The notes under the pieces: model-generated
The model's database searches: none
What the model was told of the DNA's origin: nothing
The model's input: the letters and a program-made list of their open reading frames with translations, nothing else
Shown: positions 19,363 to 32,191 of the stretch, piece after piece
How positions within the stretch are numbered: the stretch's first letter is position 1
How the letters are laid out: the number at the start of each line of letters is the position of its first letter
Position numbers and translations under genes: made by a program
NCBI GenBank assembly: GCA_021464415.1
Contig: CM038466.1
Coordinates: 25,669,017 to 25,733,016, forward strand
Direction of reading: 5' to 3'
Origin: Lonicera japonica
Taxonomy: Eukaryota; Streptophyta; Magnoliopsida; Dipsacales; Caprifoliaceae
DNA: 64,000 nt

Positions 19363-22300
19363 TTATATTACATATACTTTCTTACATTTTATTTAATGTT
19401 ACATATATGCGAAACACATACGCATGGTGTATGCTTGTCTTTCTAATAACGTATAAAATAACTAAGCATCGGTTTGATACATGAAAATGTTGCGGGAGGA
19501 TTGGTTTGCTAGAAAAGTGTAAAACAATGGGTTTAATTTCACGGTAAATATTACTTGTACAATTTTTGCCACATTTTGATTCTAATGAAAGGTGGTGATA
19601 TTAGCCCCCCTTATAATCTCTTGGTAACAAGCCTCCATTGTTATTTCCACCCGACTTGTTTTAATTCAATACAAAAGTTAATTACCTCACTAATCATATA
19701 ATTAACCCTTAACTAAACTACCACATATTCAATGCATTTCAAAAATCGCTTCCCACATTCAATTCCCCTTCCAAAATTCTTCCACCATCTTCAACCGAAC
19801 TAGTCAACAAATTTTGTTTACATCAAAATATTCAACAAAACTTCCATTAATACAACATAAGTTCAAATTAAGCAACATTTAATCCAAAATAAAACCCTAA
19901 GTTTGAGAAGAATGGTAGAAAAAAGTGAAACTTTGGAACAGGACAAACAAAACAAGCAAGAAATAGCTAATAAAAGAGAGGTAGACATGTTTTAATTTTG
20001 TTTCATTGTTATATTATTTTTCATAACATACACAGGAAATATATAAGCAAACAACACAACGTTAGCAACTTAAAGCACGAATAAGGTTTACTCAGTTCAC
20101 CATAATCGAGTTGCAATCGAGTTGCAGGCGTGAACACTCGGTTACGGGGCACTGAGTACATATGGGGGCATTTTTTTGCATAGTTGAAGAATGTTTGCTC
20201 AATTCTCAGTGAACGAGTGTATATGATCTTACTCGATTACGGGCAACATAGCACATTCAATCCACCTCGATTATGGACAATCGAGCCCAGTTGCATATGG
20301 GTCCTAACTTAGGAGTTTTAGCAAAATCATGATCCTTTAGCAAACTAGTTCAATATACATGTTAAGGTTCTACAAATATCGTAGTAAATTTCTTCTTTCT
20401 TCAACCGAGGAGATTGAGGTAGACGGAGGTGATAATTCTTTTTTCGTTTGGTCTTGTTTGTTTTTGGTTGTTTTGTTAATGATTGTTGTTAATTAATTAA
20501 GCCGGAGGTTCTTTTTAATTATAATTAAACTTTAATTATATGTGTTATAAAGTGGGAGTGATATGTGAAAAAGTGAAAATATTACTAAAAGAAAATTGTA
20601 TAAGTGGAAGTGTTATCAAAAGTAGGGTTGTTACCAAAAAATTATGGAAGTGCCAATATCACCACCAAAAATCATGTGCACGCCGAAGAGTAGCGCTTTT
20701 TATTTTATCATTATTTATTTATTTATCCTGACCAAAGTATGTCGAGACTATTTTAATTTTTTTCTTGCATTGCATACTTGACTGGGCTGCGGCGAGCTTA
20801 CTATAAAAACAAAAGGCCCAGCCCATGAAAGAAGTTAAGTAAATACCCAATGGCTTTTAGAATTCGTTGGCCGCTCCATTTTCTTAGACAGACTTAGCTT
20901 TAGGGATGGTAAAATGAACCGACCCAATTTTAATAGTACGAGTCTTCGGTGTTTTTCCTTTTTAATCATAGTTAGTTTGGGTTTGCACGCAACAAACCCA
21001 TTTCATTCCGACCCGTCCCGCATATAATAATTTTTCTTTTTAAATACCCTTATAATACTATGTAATTACAACAGGATGGGATGAGTTACAGTTTTCAACA
21101 TAAAACTGACTTTGGGTTATGTATGTTTTTAGACCCGAATCTGTTGCCATCCTTATTAGTGCGCAGTTCATCTTATTTTTTCTTATTTCTTAAATTTAAG
21201 GAGATAAAATGTTCATATTCATTTTCCCAGAGTTGTTCTATTCATTTAGCAATGCATAAAATGCATCTGATCAGGGAAACGTAGAGGATCGTATTAAATG
21301 ATTGTGTTTGCCAGAGTCATTCTATTACTACCTTCTTTTTTTGTTTGGGTTTTATTGGCAAAATATAATATGCATGTTACATATGTAGTCTAATATGATA
21401 ATTAAATTATTGGGCTCGCTACTTAACTTAAAACTTTCTTTTATGTAATTAAGGCCCTATGCAATTTTTCACTTTTTGTGCGCATTTCGAGCTTTCTTTC
21501 CCTCCCCAATTTGAGCCCCACCCAGTCTAGCTATGATGTATACCTTTTATTTTTTGTTTTTCTTCCAAGAAGAGACTAATTAAATATATAAAAGTTTCAA
21601 ATACGACCTAATATTTACATTTATAATATATGCATGTGTCACAAACCACTAAAACAGTAATGAACTGATTTAGATGCATAGCACAATCTTTCCAAATCAC
21701 ATTATCTCATTTTTAGCTAGTTAGGCTGACCAAAACTAGGTGAAAAAATTAATTTGCTTAGCTTTGGCTTTTCATTTAATTGCCTCATATATAGCATAAC
21801 ATTTTATGAGGTATGCTTATCCTTTTTAATCATTTATGTTCAATCACATTCGCCGTAAATGGACATATAATTTTTGTAGGGACATATAATTTTGTAGGGA
21901 AATATAATTTTTGTAAAGTTAAGGTTAGGTTTGTAAAGTCTCAAAATTTTGAAGGTAAGATTGTAATTATATTTATAAGTTTATTCAAAATTAAAGCTAA
22001 AGGTAAAAGGTCGAACCAAAAAAAAAGAAGCTAAAGCACTACCCGCATCCTTCTCTTCCGACTCTTCGTATAAACCAAAGGAGGAAAAAAAGGGGTGAGC
22101 TCTTCGTAGTTCGTTGGAGAAGGAGATGGTCAATTAGCATCAAATCACAAGAGAAGTTGAATGGTTTGGTTATGTTATCCATCAAGAAAAAAGTAGTGGA
22201 ACTACTTGAGTACGAAAGCTTGATTGATACTTTTGCCCCTAAAACTGCAAGGAGGGTAATATTTAAGTGATACTTTTGTTATTGCTCAAGTAGTTGTTTT

Positions 22301-24015
22301 TGTTCATAATGCAATTTTTTGCTTAGTTGCCGCAGTAGTTGCCGGCCTTTAATGGAGAAGTTTATTGATCAAAAAATAAGTAGTAATCATTTATGTCGAT
22401 TAATTTAATTTATTTTATTTTCTTTGAATTTGGATGCTTAAAAAAAAGAACTAGAAATTTGAGGATGGAGGGCCTTATTCATAAATTTCACTTCAGGCCC
22501 CCGAATTCTCAGGTTCGGCCCTGCTTCAATTGTCGTGTTAAAATTTGTTGTTTAAATCATATGTATCAAGTCACTTTTATACAAATTTTGAAGTTTAAAA
22601 AAAAATATACTCTAATGGTAGTTTTGTAAATTTTTGTGTAAAATTTGAATAAACTAATAAGATACCAACGTATGTTTGATGTCATTTTGTGCAATTAATA
22701 TTATTATTATTTGGAATTTATGAATATGTAATCTTATAATGACAATGGATCTTGATTTCTTGGTCTTGATGAAACTGATTTCAAATATATAATTTTTATT
22801 AATATATATTTTATATTAAAAGTTTTTACCTTTTCAAGTTTTAAAAAAAAAAATTGAGAGAGAAAAAGATAACGTGGCAACGTAAACTTGGAATGTATTT
22901 TAAACATTAATTTTACACAAAAAACTAAATTTAAAAAATTGTTGGAGACAAAAAGATTTACAAGTTATATAAATTTTATATAAAATAATAATATATACTA
23001 CTGTTAGAGATATTATTATAGTCCTAAAAATAGAGATCTAAGCACAATTTGGGCAAACGTCTGTCCTCGCATCTAGTTGTGCCTTCCACATGGTTCATCA
23101 CATGGTCCATGGAGCTCACTTTAACCAACTCTAAGCAAAGGAACCACTGCACTTTTCTTCGGTTGCAATTTTGGTTTTCCAAATTTAGCTATTTCCTTTT
23201 TTGTTATGTTGGTAAATATATTTCCATGAGATTAATTTGGACTGCTTTTTGTTAGTTAAAGAGTAGATCAAGACGAACCTAAATTAGGGCATCTGGCTAA
23301 AGGATATTGCATGCTATATATTTTTTATTGTTTTCTTTCGATATAATATATATAGGGGTAGATTTGGATAGTTCGATCAGAAGAGGTACATGATTACATG
23401 AGAATAAGATATATGTGACTATGAGTCTTGTATAAAGATTCATACTTTTAATCATTTTGAGTTAAACTCGAATATATGTTATTTAGTACACGATTTTTTG
23501 AGTAAATTATATGAATATGAGGTCTTATAAATTATACACGTACAAAATAGCTATTTTAATATTTGAAATAGGGTTGTCATTTTGTTTTTATATAGATATT
23601 AGTAACAATTTTTTTTGGTCTTGATCACAAGGTATCCTCGTATTCTTATTGGGGTGGGATTAATTGCATCTCGGTTAATTGGCTATCTATAGCCACAAGT
23701 GCTTTTAGTAAGATTCTAACTCTTGCATTATAAGAACAATTTGCTCACTTAAAACACAAATTATATGTAAGTGTAATATATACAAAATAAGATTAGATGC
23801 ATGTGTAATATTAACATGATCAAGGGGAAAAACAAGTGTAGTGATGTTACTATTACACAATATGCAACTGTAGTGTGTAATATTAACATGATCAAGGAGG
23901 AGCATTCTCAGTACCTCTCACAATATGCAATTAATAAGATTAGATGGATTCATAATTAGTTTGGTTACTGGTGAAAAAAAATTGTGTGATAATGTTTTTT
24001 TGTTAAATTTAGGGA

Positions 24016-24044
<29 letters not shown>
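19363..24044. other. intergenic region with minor repeats
   Basis: No gene recognised in 4.7 kb. It holds CTCG(G/A)TTACGGG / CTCGATTATGGACAA imperfect repeats at 20130-20300. ACATATAATTTTTGTAGGGA is repeated about three times at 21864-21916. A hAT-like terminus (inverse CAGGGCCGAACCTGAG) lies at 22508-22523. A direct repeat TGTGTAATATTAACATGATC lies near 23799 and 23875. A (TA)n tract occupies 24011-24042. Open frames here are short and family-less. Confidence 0.6.
22508..22523. mobile_element. hAT-like terminal fragment
   Basis: CTCAGGTTCGGCCCTG is the inverse of CAGGGCCGAACCTGAG, closely matching the termini of the hAT-type element at 52367-53284. The other end was not located. Confidence 0.45.
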
Positions 24045-24046
<2 letters not shown>

Positions 24047-24560
24047 AAATAAGGCCATATTTTTTAATACCTTTCAAAAATAAGAGCTTATTTATCAATT
24101 GTGTTTAATAATGTTTTTGATCAAAATTGTATTTTGTGCAAACTTAACTTTGCAATCTAAAAAATTTAATGCAAATTTGTATTGCATGAAAAGTTTATAT
24201 TTTTTAATAAGTATATTTTCATATGTCATTCGGGGAAAAAATCTAAAGTAACGTCAAATAAATTCCGATACACAGTAATGTATTAGAAAACAAGAAATGC
24301 AAACTAAACTTTGTATGACCCAAAAAACTATCATGTATGTGTTATTAATAAATGAGTTTAAAATTGTAACTTGTTGAAATAACCATAAGCAATGCTAATT
24401 AAACACTTAGAAATCGTAATCGGCTAAAAAATATGCAGTGCAAACTTAATTAATTTTTGCACGATATCATAAAAAATTACAATTTGAAAGTGTACTATAA
24501 AGTTAATGTTGCAATCCATTTGAAATTTGGTCAAATAAAGGCCCTTAATTTATAAAATTA
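24045..24560. repeat. dispersed repeat, copy 1 (shares sequence with 36560-37090)
   Basis: The sequence AATTGTATTTTGTGCAAACT, TAACTTTGCAATC, TGCAAATTTGTATTGCATGA and the following 350 bp match 36650-37090 in the same order, with outer AAATAAGGCC/GGCCCTTAATTTATAA blocks. A TGCAAAGTT motif links it to the 5663-6106 element. Probably a non-autonomous DNA element family. Confidence 0.65.
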
Positions 24561-25233
24561 TTATTTCATAGTTTTTTTGGAAAAAACATTTTCAAACAAA
24601 CCTCATTTTTAGTATCCCGTAAATTTTGCCACTATTTTTTTTTAATATTTTAAAATTAGGGACAAATTTTCATCGCTAAAATATTCTTGTCATATAGTCA
24701 TATAAGTATCAATAAACTCACCCGACTTAGAGGATGAGTCGAAAGCTTTTGCAAAAACTTAATGCAGAGTGAAAAATAAGTTATCTTCAACTGAAGGGAA
24801 AAACATAATTTAATAGGTACCTTTAAAATTACCTTTATATTAAATAAACTTTGTTGTTTAAATTTTGCGTTGGAATCGTTCTCCATTGAACCCTTGCCAA
24901 TCAATTTTAGTTTATAGACTTTGACAAGTTTTATAATAATCAAAGTCGATTAACTATTTCTTTTTGAAAAGAAATTTGATTAACTATTAAATGACATAAA
25001 TGTATATATAGCTTGAGAGTAGAACAACAAAAGTTAAAAATAGTCCATTATTGGCAAGCCATTATTATTCTAAGTTTTGTTTATTAAAAAGGTCTCAATA
25101 ATACCAAAAATAGTACTGTTCTTGTCGCCTAAAAACACCCACTTTAATAATATCAATCTTACCTTCCTAAGCATAGTACTTCTCGAAAAAAGAAAACTCT
25201 CTTGAAAAGTTTTAAGTAAAACTCAAATACTAA
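24561..25233. other. intergenic, nothing recognised
   Basis: AT-rich sequence, no coding potential. Confidence 0.6.
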
Positions 25234-25832
25234 TCTATATTATAAGGGAAGGAAAGGTCACATCATCCAATTATCTAATCAATGGCTTAGATTTATCCTA
25301 AAAAATACACATAAAATGTTAGCCTTTGGATATGAATTTTTTTCCTGAACATCACATCACCACACTAAGGCTAAGATTTATTTACAAAAAAACAAAATTT
25401 AACCCTTAGATAACTTTTAGATATCAAACCAAAAAATTCAATATTTGTTTATCTCTCTTTATATTATATCAATCTATTCTCTCCCCACTTTTCTCTTTTA
25501 TTAAATTTTTTAAAAAAATTAAAAAAATTAACTTTAAAGACAAAAACTAAAAATTATTAAAATATTCATATTTAAAATTTATTAATCCATACTATCTATA
25601 TTATAAGAAAAGAAAAAGTCACATCACCAAATATTATCAATGGGATGATGTGACCTTTCCTTTCCTTATAATATAGATAGGTTGTTACAGTTTTTTTAAA
25701 TGTTTTGGATTTACGCTATTTAGGTATTATGTATTTTTGTCAATCTAACTGTTAATTTTTTTTACATTGCCACCCCGTTCGTACGGGCAATACCTAAGGG
25801 TCCATCACCGTGACGGCACGGGCAATACCTAG
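25234..25832 (+). mobile_element. Helitron-like element
   Basis: Starts A|TCTATATTATAAGGG and ends with a hairpin (CCGTG ACGG CACGG) followed by CAATAC and CTAG|T, the Helitron signature, without terminal inverted repeats or target duplication. A second Helitron start lies inside at 25596. The last 150 bp match 27393-27593. Confidence 0.7.
25594..25678. repeat. 85-bp palindrome built of two inverted Helitron 5' ends
   Basis: ATCTATATTATAAG plus AAAAGAAAAAGTCACATCA is followed about 20 bp later by the inverse TGATGTGACCTTTCCTTTCC plus TTATAATATAGAT. The same block also occurs at 25234 (plus) and at about 27002 (minus). Confidence 0.85.
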
Positions 25833-25833
25833 T

Positions 25834-26020
25834 AATTTTATTGATTACTAGACTTTTATTTTTATTTTTATTTGCACCGTTATAATAACGTTTTCAATAG
25901 TTTTTCTTAATTTTTCAATTTTTTTATTTGACTGCATGCAAATAAAGTTCAATAAAACTCATGTTAAGTTATTTAATATTAAAGTTAAAGAAAAGTAGTA
26001 TAATGTGTCTAATGTCATAA

Positions 26021-26058
<38 letters not shown>

Positions 26059-26764
26059 GTATTGTATGTTGTGTTTTTATTGTTTCAATATTTAATTTTT
26101 TAAAATTAATTGTAAAAAAATATTGAAAAAGGAAATAGTTTGGTGAGAAAATCTCTGTCATTTTAATATTTTTTAAGAAAATTGTTTTCTTGAATTCTAA
26201 AAAATTAAATATAATAGAAATTGAAAGTAAAAAAATATGTTAATAAATGATTTATTTTTAGAAAACTATTTTATTTTTCCAAAAATTTTTTCCCTTTTCA
26301 CAAAAGACAACATATATTACAAACAAAAAATTGACTTTTAATATTTTTGAAGTAGTGAATAAGTATTATATTTACTTATTTGATAAAGATAAAAATAAAA
26401 TTTGTAAATAAATTTGAAATATGAATAATAACCATTTAAGAAAAGATTATATAAAATATCATATAATTACTAAAACTTATTTATGACAATATATTTTGTA
26501 TCTGGATGTATTATTTAGAGAAATTTTTAATAAAATTTATTAGAACGATGTAAATTTTATTATTATGTTTTACTTAATGAAAAATTTAATATTATTTAAG
26601 TTTTTACTTTTAGCGACAAAATTTTATTGTTCTTATATTGTTTCAGTAAACTCACCCCACTGCTGAGGTGAAGTGCAAGATTTTTTAAAGATTTGATGGG
26701 GTGAAAAGAAAGTATTCTCACACTGGGGTGAGAAGACTGATTTTGTGGGTGCATGTAAGAACAC
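25834..26764. other. AT-rich spacer inside Helitron cluster
   Basis: (TA)n at about 26027-26054, otherwise A/T-rich sequence. CACCCCACTGCTGAGGTGAA / CACTGGGGTGAGAAG near 26655-26735 form a short inverted pair. No coding potential. Confidence 0.5.
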
Positions 26765-27004
26765 CCTTGATATAATATAAAGAGAGATAAACAAATATTG
26801 AATTTTTTGGTTTGATATCCTAAAAGTACTTCTAAGGGTTCAAATTTTGTGTGTTGTTTGTAAATAAATTTTGGCCATTAGTGTGGTGATGTGATGTTCT
26901 TAGGAAAAAAATCACATCCAAAGGCAAATTTTATGTGTATTTTTTAGGACAAAGTACAATTGATTAGATAATTGGATGATGTGACCTTTCCTTTCTTATA
27001 ATTG
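26765..27004 (-). mobile_element. inverted Helitron 5' segment
   Basis: The region is the reverse complement of 25234-25475 with moderate divergence. Examples are GATATAATATAAAGAGAGAT versus ATCTCTCTTTATATTATATC, and GGATGATGTGACCTTTCC versus its inverse. It gives a 240-bp inverted repeat separated by about 1.3 kb. Confidence 0.8.
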
Positions 27005-27392
27005 ATTTTTTCTTCATATACTTACATTCAAATCTAATTCTTCTTTAGTTTAAGAATATGAAAAAGATATTTGTTTTTATTTAATCTTTTACAAACTTAA
27101 ATAGTTTATTTTATTTTATTTAAAAAAAAAAATTACTTTTGTAAACATGGTTACTACTAATGGTGCAATTTATTTATAATTAAAATTTTTAAATTTATAA
27201 CATCATTGTAACAATAACGGGATGTTAATTTTTGTATATATTGGTGGATTATTAACCCATCCCGACTTTAATGAATTAGTAAAACGGGTTCAAATTTAAG
27301 CATATCTAAACGGAGCACTTCGAGTTTTTCAATTAAAAATACTCAATCTGGTCAGGTCAAATATAACTCCCCCCCATCCCCACGCTTTAAGT

Positions 27393-27593
27393 TATATAGG
27401 TTGTAAATACAGTTTTCTTAATATATGTTTTGGATTGCACGCTATTTAGGTATTATGTATTTTTTGGTCAATCTAACTGTTAATTTTTTTTTACACTGCC
27501 ACCCCGTTAGGCACAGGCAATACCTAGGGGTCTCTTTATTTGTATTTAATATTTTTTTAGTTCACCGTGCCGGACGGCACGGGCAATACCTAG
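27393..27593 (+). mobile_element. Helitron 3' end
   Basis: Shares GCTATTTAGGTATTATGTAT, TCAATCTAACTGTTAATTTT and GCCACCCCGTT with 25690-25800. Ends with a strong hairpin CCGTGCC GGAC GGCACGG, then GCAATAC and CTAG|T. Confidence 0.8.
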
Positions 27594-27882
27594 TTTCAAA
27601 TATAAGTAGTAGATCCGTTATATATTAATATTATTTTAGATCTTCAAGCGAAGAATATCTGCATGTACTTGTTTGCTAGTGTATTTTTCTTTTATACCGA
27701 ATTATTATATTTATTTTTATACTTTGATATTGATAAAGACTTCATCAATTTAAACGGCTTTTCTTTTTTGTCTTTTTGCCTTTTTTGTGTTTTTAGGATG
27801 TCTTATTAGTATTATTTCACATCTGTACTTTTTGGTCACAAGTACTTTCAGTTTTTTTAAAATATATTCATGTTCGATTGGA
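27594..27882. other. intergenic, nothing recognised
   Basis: AT-rich spacer. Confidence 0.5.
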
Positions 27883-28339
27883 ATAAGAAGAATTGAATTC
27901 TAATTTGATATAGCTTTTTTTTGGTCTTTCTATTTAATCACTAAACCAATTAAACAGACGTGAGTACGAGTGTCTCGTATTTCAGCTTTATTAAACTTTG
28001 CTCAAAAGATATTTCTATATGTGCTTATTTAATTTTAGTGTAATAATTAGTGTGTGTTATATGAATTATGACTATTGGGCTGAAATATCACCGCAAAATA
28101 TATTAATTTTTAATTAAGTGTGAGTTTGGCATCTTCTTGTATCACGGATGGTGTTGAACAAATTGTTTGTATAAGAAGAATCGAACTCTGATTTGATATA
28201 GCTTTTTTTTTTGTCTTTTTATTTAATCACTAAACCAGTTAAACAGATATGAATACGGGTGCTCCACACTTCAACTTCATTAAACTTTGCTCAAAAGATG
28301 CTGCTATATGTGCTTATTTAATTTTAGTGAAAAGAATTA

Positions 28340-28688
28340 GTTGATGTTTTGAGTTGAGTTTTTAAAATATTGTGTTTGGTAAAATTTGGAAATATGTTGA
28401 AAAGTGAATTTAAGTTTTTGTTTGAGTTTTTTTCAACCAACGAAAAATCTTATAAATTTTTTTCAAAAAATAGTCATAATTGATCTTATTTTATAGATCT
28501 CGACAAGTAGATTTCAAATATATATTTTTTTATGTAATTTTGATTTTTGGATTTAAAGTTATGGTGTTTTAAAAAAAATTAGAGAGAGAAAGTAAAGTGA
28601 AATAAATTTTGGGAAGTGTAAAAATAAAATTGATTTTAAGTTGAGTTTTTAAAATTTGGGAAAAAAAAAACACCCACCAAACATACCC
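28340..28688. mobile_element. Tourist-type MITE A in the duplicated unit
   Basis: Flanked by TTA at 28337-28339 and 28689-28691. Imperfect inverted ends (GTTGATGTTTTGAGTTG and the inverse right end GGGTATGTTTGGTGGG), with AAGTTGAGTTTTTAAAAT in both arms. Confidence 0.7.
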
Positions 28689-28691
28689 TTA

Positions 28692-30319
28692 GGACTCATT
28701 TGGTTCACGGAAGGAAAATCAATTTCCTTATTTTTCTCATGGGGGTGGAAAACGAAATTTTCTGTCAAATTTTCTTTATCGTGTTTGGTAAAGTATGTAA
28801 ATTATTTAGGTAAGGGTATTATTGTCTAAAATTTTTGTAACAAATACTTGAAAATCACATGTAGGGAATTAGGGCAGTAATCATGCATCGTATACACTAA
28901 TTTACGCACTAATCTTAAACTCTAGGATTTATGCTATTCAATAAAATCGATAGAAGACATACCTTATGTGTGATTTGATGTTACTAAAACGAACCGGATG
29001 GATCGAATCCTTCTGTTGTTGTCGTCCTTAGCGTAGAAATTACGACGCCTCTACGGTATGCACACACGAACGGGATGAGATCCTTGCTTGGTGTACTAGC
29101 GCCTTCTAGGGTTCTCTCTCTGGCCTCTCTGAGTTTCCTTAACGGCCAAGATGAATAAAGGTTCCCTTTTATAAGAGAACCCTAGTGAGAACCCTAAGCA
29201 ACAAACGAACTGGGCCCAAGTCCAACTTGGCCCGTTTTAATTCGTTTTGATCCAACTCGTTTTGGTGTGCGACCCTGTAGGTTTTACACTCTTTGGCAGT
29301 ATAAATAAAAGCCCATTTTATTATACGAATAGTAAGCGGTCTCTAGTAAAACATTACTATTATCCAAAGGGTATAAAGGTCAAAAACGACACAACCTTAA
29401 ATTGATATTCTAAATATTAACTCCTTTTGTCAATCGATATCTAGATTGAACACAAGACTAGGCAAGTGTCATTCTTGTATAATTCAATCTTTATTTCTTG
29501 ATCTCTAAGTATAATTAATCTAAAACAAATGACATCTCATTTGTGCATGGCCATGCAAATATTAATTACACTTATCAAGGGGTCCAACGATATCTCTCTC
29601 AATATACGAGAGTGACAAATCCCATCTTGATCAACCACATACCTCTACATAGTTCATAGTATGCTCGGTCATCATCTTTATAATTACTCGATCAAGAGTA
29701 ACGTTTGATAATGTCTGACATGCTAATCCCTATGTTGGTAACCATGGCGATCTCAGGTCTAAGGATAATACGATATCACAAATGGGGAACATCACTGATG
29801 ACATTATGTAACACTCCTCGCAGTGTCCCCAAAGCGGGTCAGTCCAATACCTTGTTCCCTAACAAGTATCAGTATGTTCAGCTTGATATTTCCATATCCA
29901 TGATTTGTGGAACATAATCATCAGCTGACCCATACTCTAATCATTATATCAATGTGATCCTAGGTTATTGACATATGATTAGGGACATCTAAATAATATT
30001 ATTATAACATTACTAGCATCCCACAATCAAGTCACGTACTTGATGAACTAGTATTAATATATATTATTTACAAGAGAATATAAAGTATAATAAATAACTT
30101 TATAAATAACAATAAGCATAAAATATCCAAGTACAAATCATAATCTATGAATAGTCCTAGGACATATCTCTTTCAGAAATCAATCCCATGTGTTTTGAGA
30201 GTAATAGTTTTACCCCTTACTTTTCCCTTTCTCAAAAAAATATTTTCAAAATTTGTGCTTATCAAATAAATTTTTTTTTTTCTTTTTTAAATATTAAAAT
30301 TCGTAAATTAAACGAGTTC
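28692..30319. mobile_element. Tourist-type MITE B, split by a solo LTR
   Basis: Begins GGACTCATTTGGTTCACGG and ends inverse GAACTCGTTTAATTTACG, flanked by TTA (28689-28691 and 30320-30322). The left arm is closely related to the MITE at 32537-32703. About 312 bp remain after removing the LTR. Confidence 0.8.
28860..30175 (-). mobile_element. solo LTR (about 1.3 kb), minus orientation
   Basis: Bounded by TGTAGGGAATT...CTCTTTCA and flanked by similar GAAAATCA (28850-28857) and GAAATCA (30176-30182). Read on the minus strand it starts TGAAAGAGATATGTCCTAG and has CTTATAAAAGGGAACC near 29170, a good LTR promoter TATA. No internal coding region or primer-binding site is present. The small open frame at 29705-29917 is not meaningful. 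The exact ends are uncertain by 1-2 bp because the duplication is imperfect. Confidence 0.75.
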
Positions 30320-30442
30320 TTAGTGTGTGTTTTGAATTATGACTATTGGGTTGAAATATCACTACAAAATTTTATTAATTTTTAATTACGTGTGAGTTTG
30401 GCATCTTCTTTTATCACGGATGGTGCTGGACAAATTGTCTGT

Positions 30443-30967
30443 ATATCTAACCAAAAGATCTTCAGCCGCTCATTCAACAATCTCATTAGATTATGTTAAT
30501 TATTTTATATATATTTGTCAAAAAAGTGATTTTAAATGGTGGATATATATATATCTATATATATATATATATTTGTGAATTATTTGCTTTATTGACTTAA
30601 AAGGACCATAAGGATAAGACACCTGGCAGTTGTTGAGGACTTTATTGTGTGTTTGGCCTTTTACCAGAAACAGCCTCAAAGGGAAACACTTTAGAAAAAA
30701 TATGTGGACAAAGAAAATTTGGAGGTTTTATTTTATTTAATTAATTAATTTTGGTGTTTTTTAAATAGGGACTAGACAGATACATGTGGTCCAGATGCAT
30801 CCATATCCATCTCCCAACCTCCCAATGTCTCTCTCACACTTTTTGCTTTTTCTTTCTCTCTATTTACCTTTCTCTTTCTCTCTCTCTCTACTTGTACATT
30901 TTTTATTTGTAGATGTAGATGTTATTTTCTAACCCCTCGCTTTCTCCTCCTTCCATATATTTCTACA
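30443..30967. other. intergenic, nothing recognised
   Basis: (TA)n-like tract at about 30546-30571 and a CT-rich stretch at 30830-30895. No gene. Confidence 0.5.
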
Positions 30968-31787
30968 AGAATATATTCTGCAATCCGACACGATAAAATA
31001 AATAAAAATAATAATTAAATATAATATAATTATATAAAAAATATAAAGCTAAAAAATGTATATAATTGCATGTTACTGAAGAATAAAAACGAATCAAGTC
31101 TCACAAAATTAAAACTCTATTCATTTTAAAAGTATAATCGTCTTCACACGAGGTAGGTCTTACTTTTACAATCTAACCTAAAATCGCATTGACCCTTTTT
31201 TAATGTAATGGCATTATGAGTATATATACTTAAAGGAAACAAATATGATATTCAAGGCATGTCAGATCCTAGTACAAAAATTCCTGATTCATTCAGCTCT
31301 ATTTGGATTGAAACCCACCCAATCAGAATATTTTAATATTTTTAATTTTATCATAGTATCTTCTAATTAATATTGTGTAATATTTCAATGACTAATGAGT
31401 TAAAAATACGTTAGGTACGTCATTATAGTGGCAATGCTTTCACACATAATTTAATAATCATAATTGATCTTGTTTTGTAGATCTTGATAAATATATTTCA
31501 AATATATAAATTTTATTAAAGTTGAATTTGTGGATTTAAAGTTATGAAAAGATTTTTAAAAATATGATGAAAGATAAGTGTCGTAGAAAAGTAGAGAGAT
31601 GTAAAAATTATGTTTGTATATAAGTTGTGTGTGTGGATAAATTTTGAGTAAATTTGACATCTTATTGTGAGTATAAAAGTGATCTAATGATCTAAAAGTT
31701 TTAACACCATTAATAATTAATATAAAACATTGTACTGATTAATTATTTTATTGCAAAAATTTTTTTGTTTTATAATATAAATTGACT
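30968..31787 (-). mobile_element. degenerate Helitron-like element
   Basis: The sequence 30985-31790 is co-linear with 55385-56730: CCGACACGATAAAA, then AGGTAGGTCTTAC versus the counterpart, GGCATTATGAGTATAT, the TTCGGATTG/TTTGGATTGAAAC block, and CAAATATATAAATTTTATTA. The 3' hairpin is eroded at the left and TTATAATATAAATT marks the 5' end at the right. Confidence 0.65.
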
Positions 31788-32187
31788 AATATTTTATAAC
31801 ATTAAAATCACAAGAAAAATAATTAATTTGAGTGAGTAGTTAAAAAATAAAGTGAAGTAAGTTGTGAGATTTTTTTTCCTTACTTTTTCCTTTTTTTCAC
31901 ATTTTTTTTTATTAATGGGTAAGAAAGAAAACTTTTCTACAAAAAATAAAAAAAATGATGGAGGATTAGAAATGGAGATGGAGAACATCTCACCGCATGT
32001 CTTAACTTATTTTTTCAACTTTTCATATAAATTAATTATTTTTTATTATTTCTATGTTGCTATTAAACAAAGGCTTAAATTATATATTATTTTAATATTT
32101 TTTTCAACTTCTCACATAAATCAATTATTTGTTTATAATTTTTATGTTGTTATTAAACAAAGACTTAAATTATATATTATTTTAATG
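31788..32187. repeat. MITE remnant with tandemly duplicated right end
   Basis: The left part (CAAGAAAAATAATTAATTTG) resembles the Tourist MITE at 42260. The right end, with TTTTCAACTT(T)TCA(C/T)AT and GTTATTAAACAAAGNCTTAA, is present twice in tandem (about 32010-32098 and 32099-32187, roughly 90-bp period). The resulting 139-codon frame on the plus strand has no recognisable family. Confidence 0.6.
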
Positions 32188-32191
32188 TATA

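Larger units (their letters stand above)
27883..30442. repeat. 288-bp tandem duplication, second unit split by transposons
   Basis: Unit 1 is 27883-28170. Unit 2 starts at 28171 (ATAAGAAGAATCGAACTCTG), is interrupted after AAAAGAATTA at 28339, and resumes at 30320 with TTAGTGTGTGTTTTGAATTA, ending near 30442. Unit 1 reads straight through the equivalent TTAGTGTGTG, so it is the empty site. The function of the duplicated DNA is unknown. Confidence 0.9.

Noticed and set aside
20880..21060. MITE with GACCCAATTTTAATAG / CGACCCGTCCC motifs
   Set aside because: No inverted ends or target duplication could be found.
29705..29917. Possible protein fragment inside the 28.9-kb LTR
   Set aside because: No gag/pol similarity seen; it is LTR sequence flanked by the insertion boundaries.
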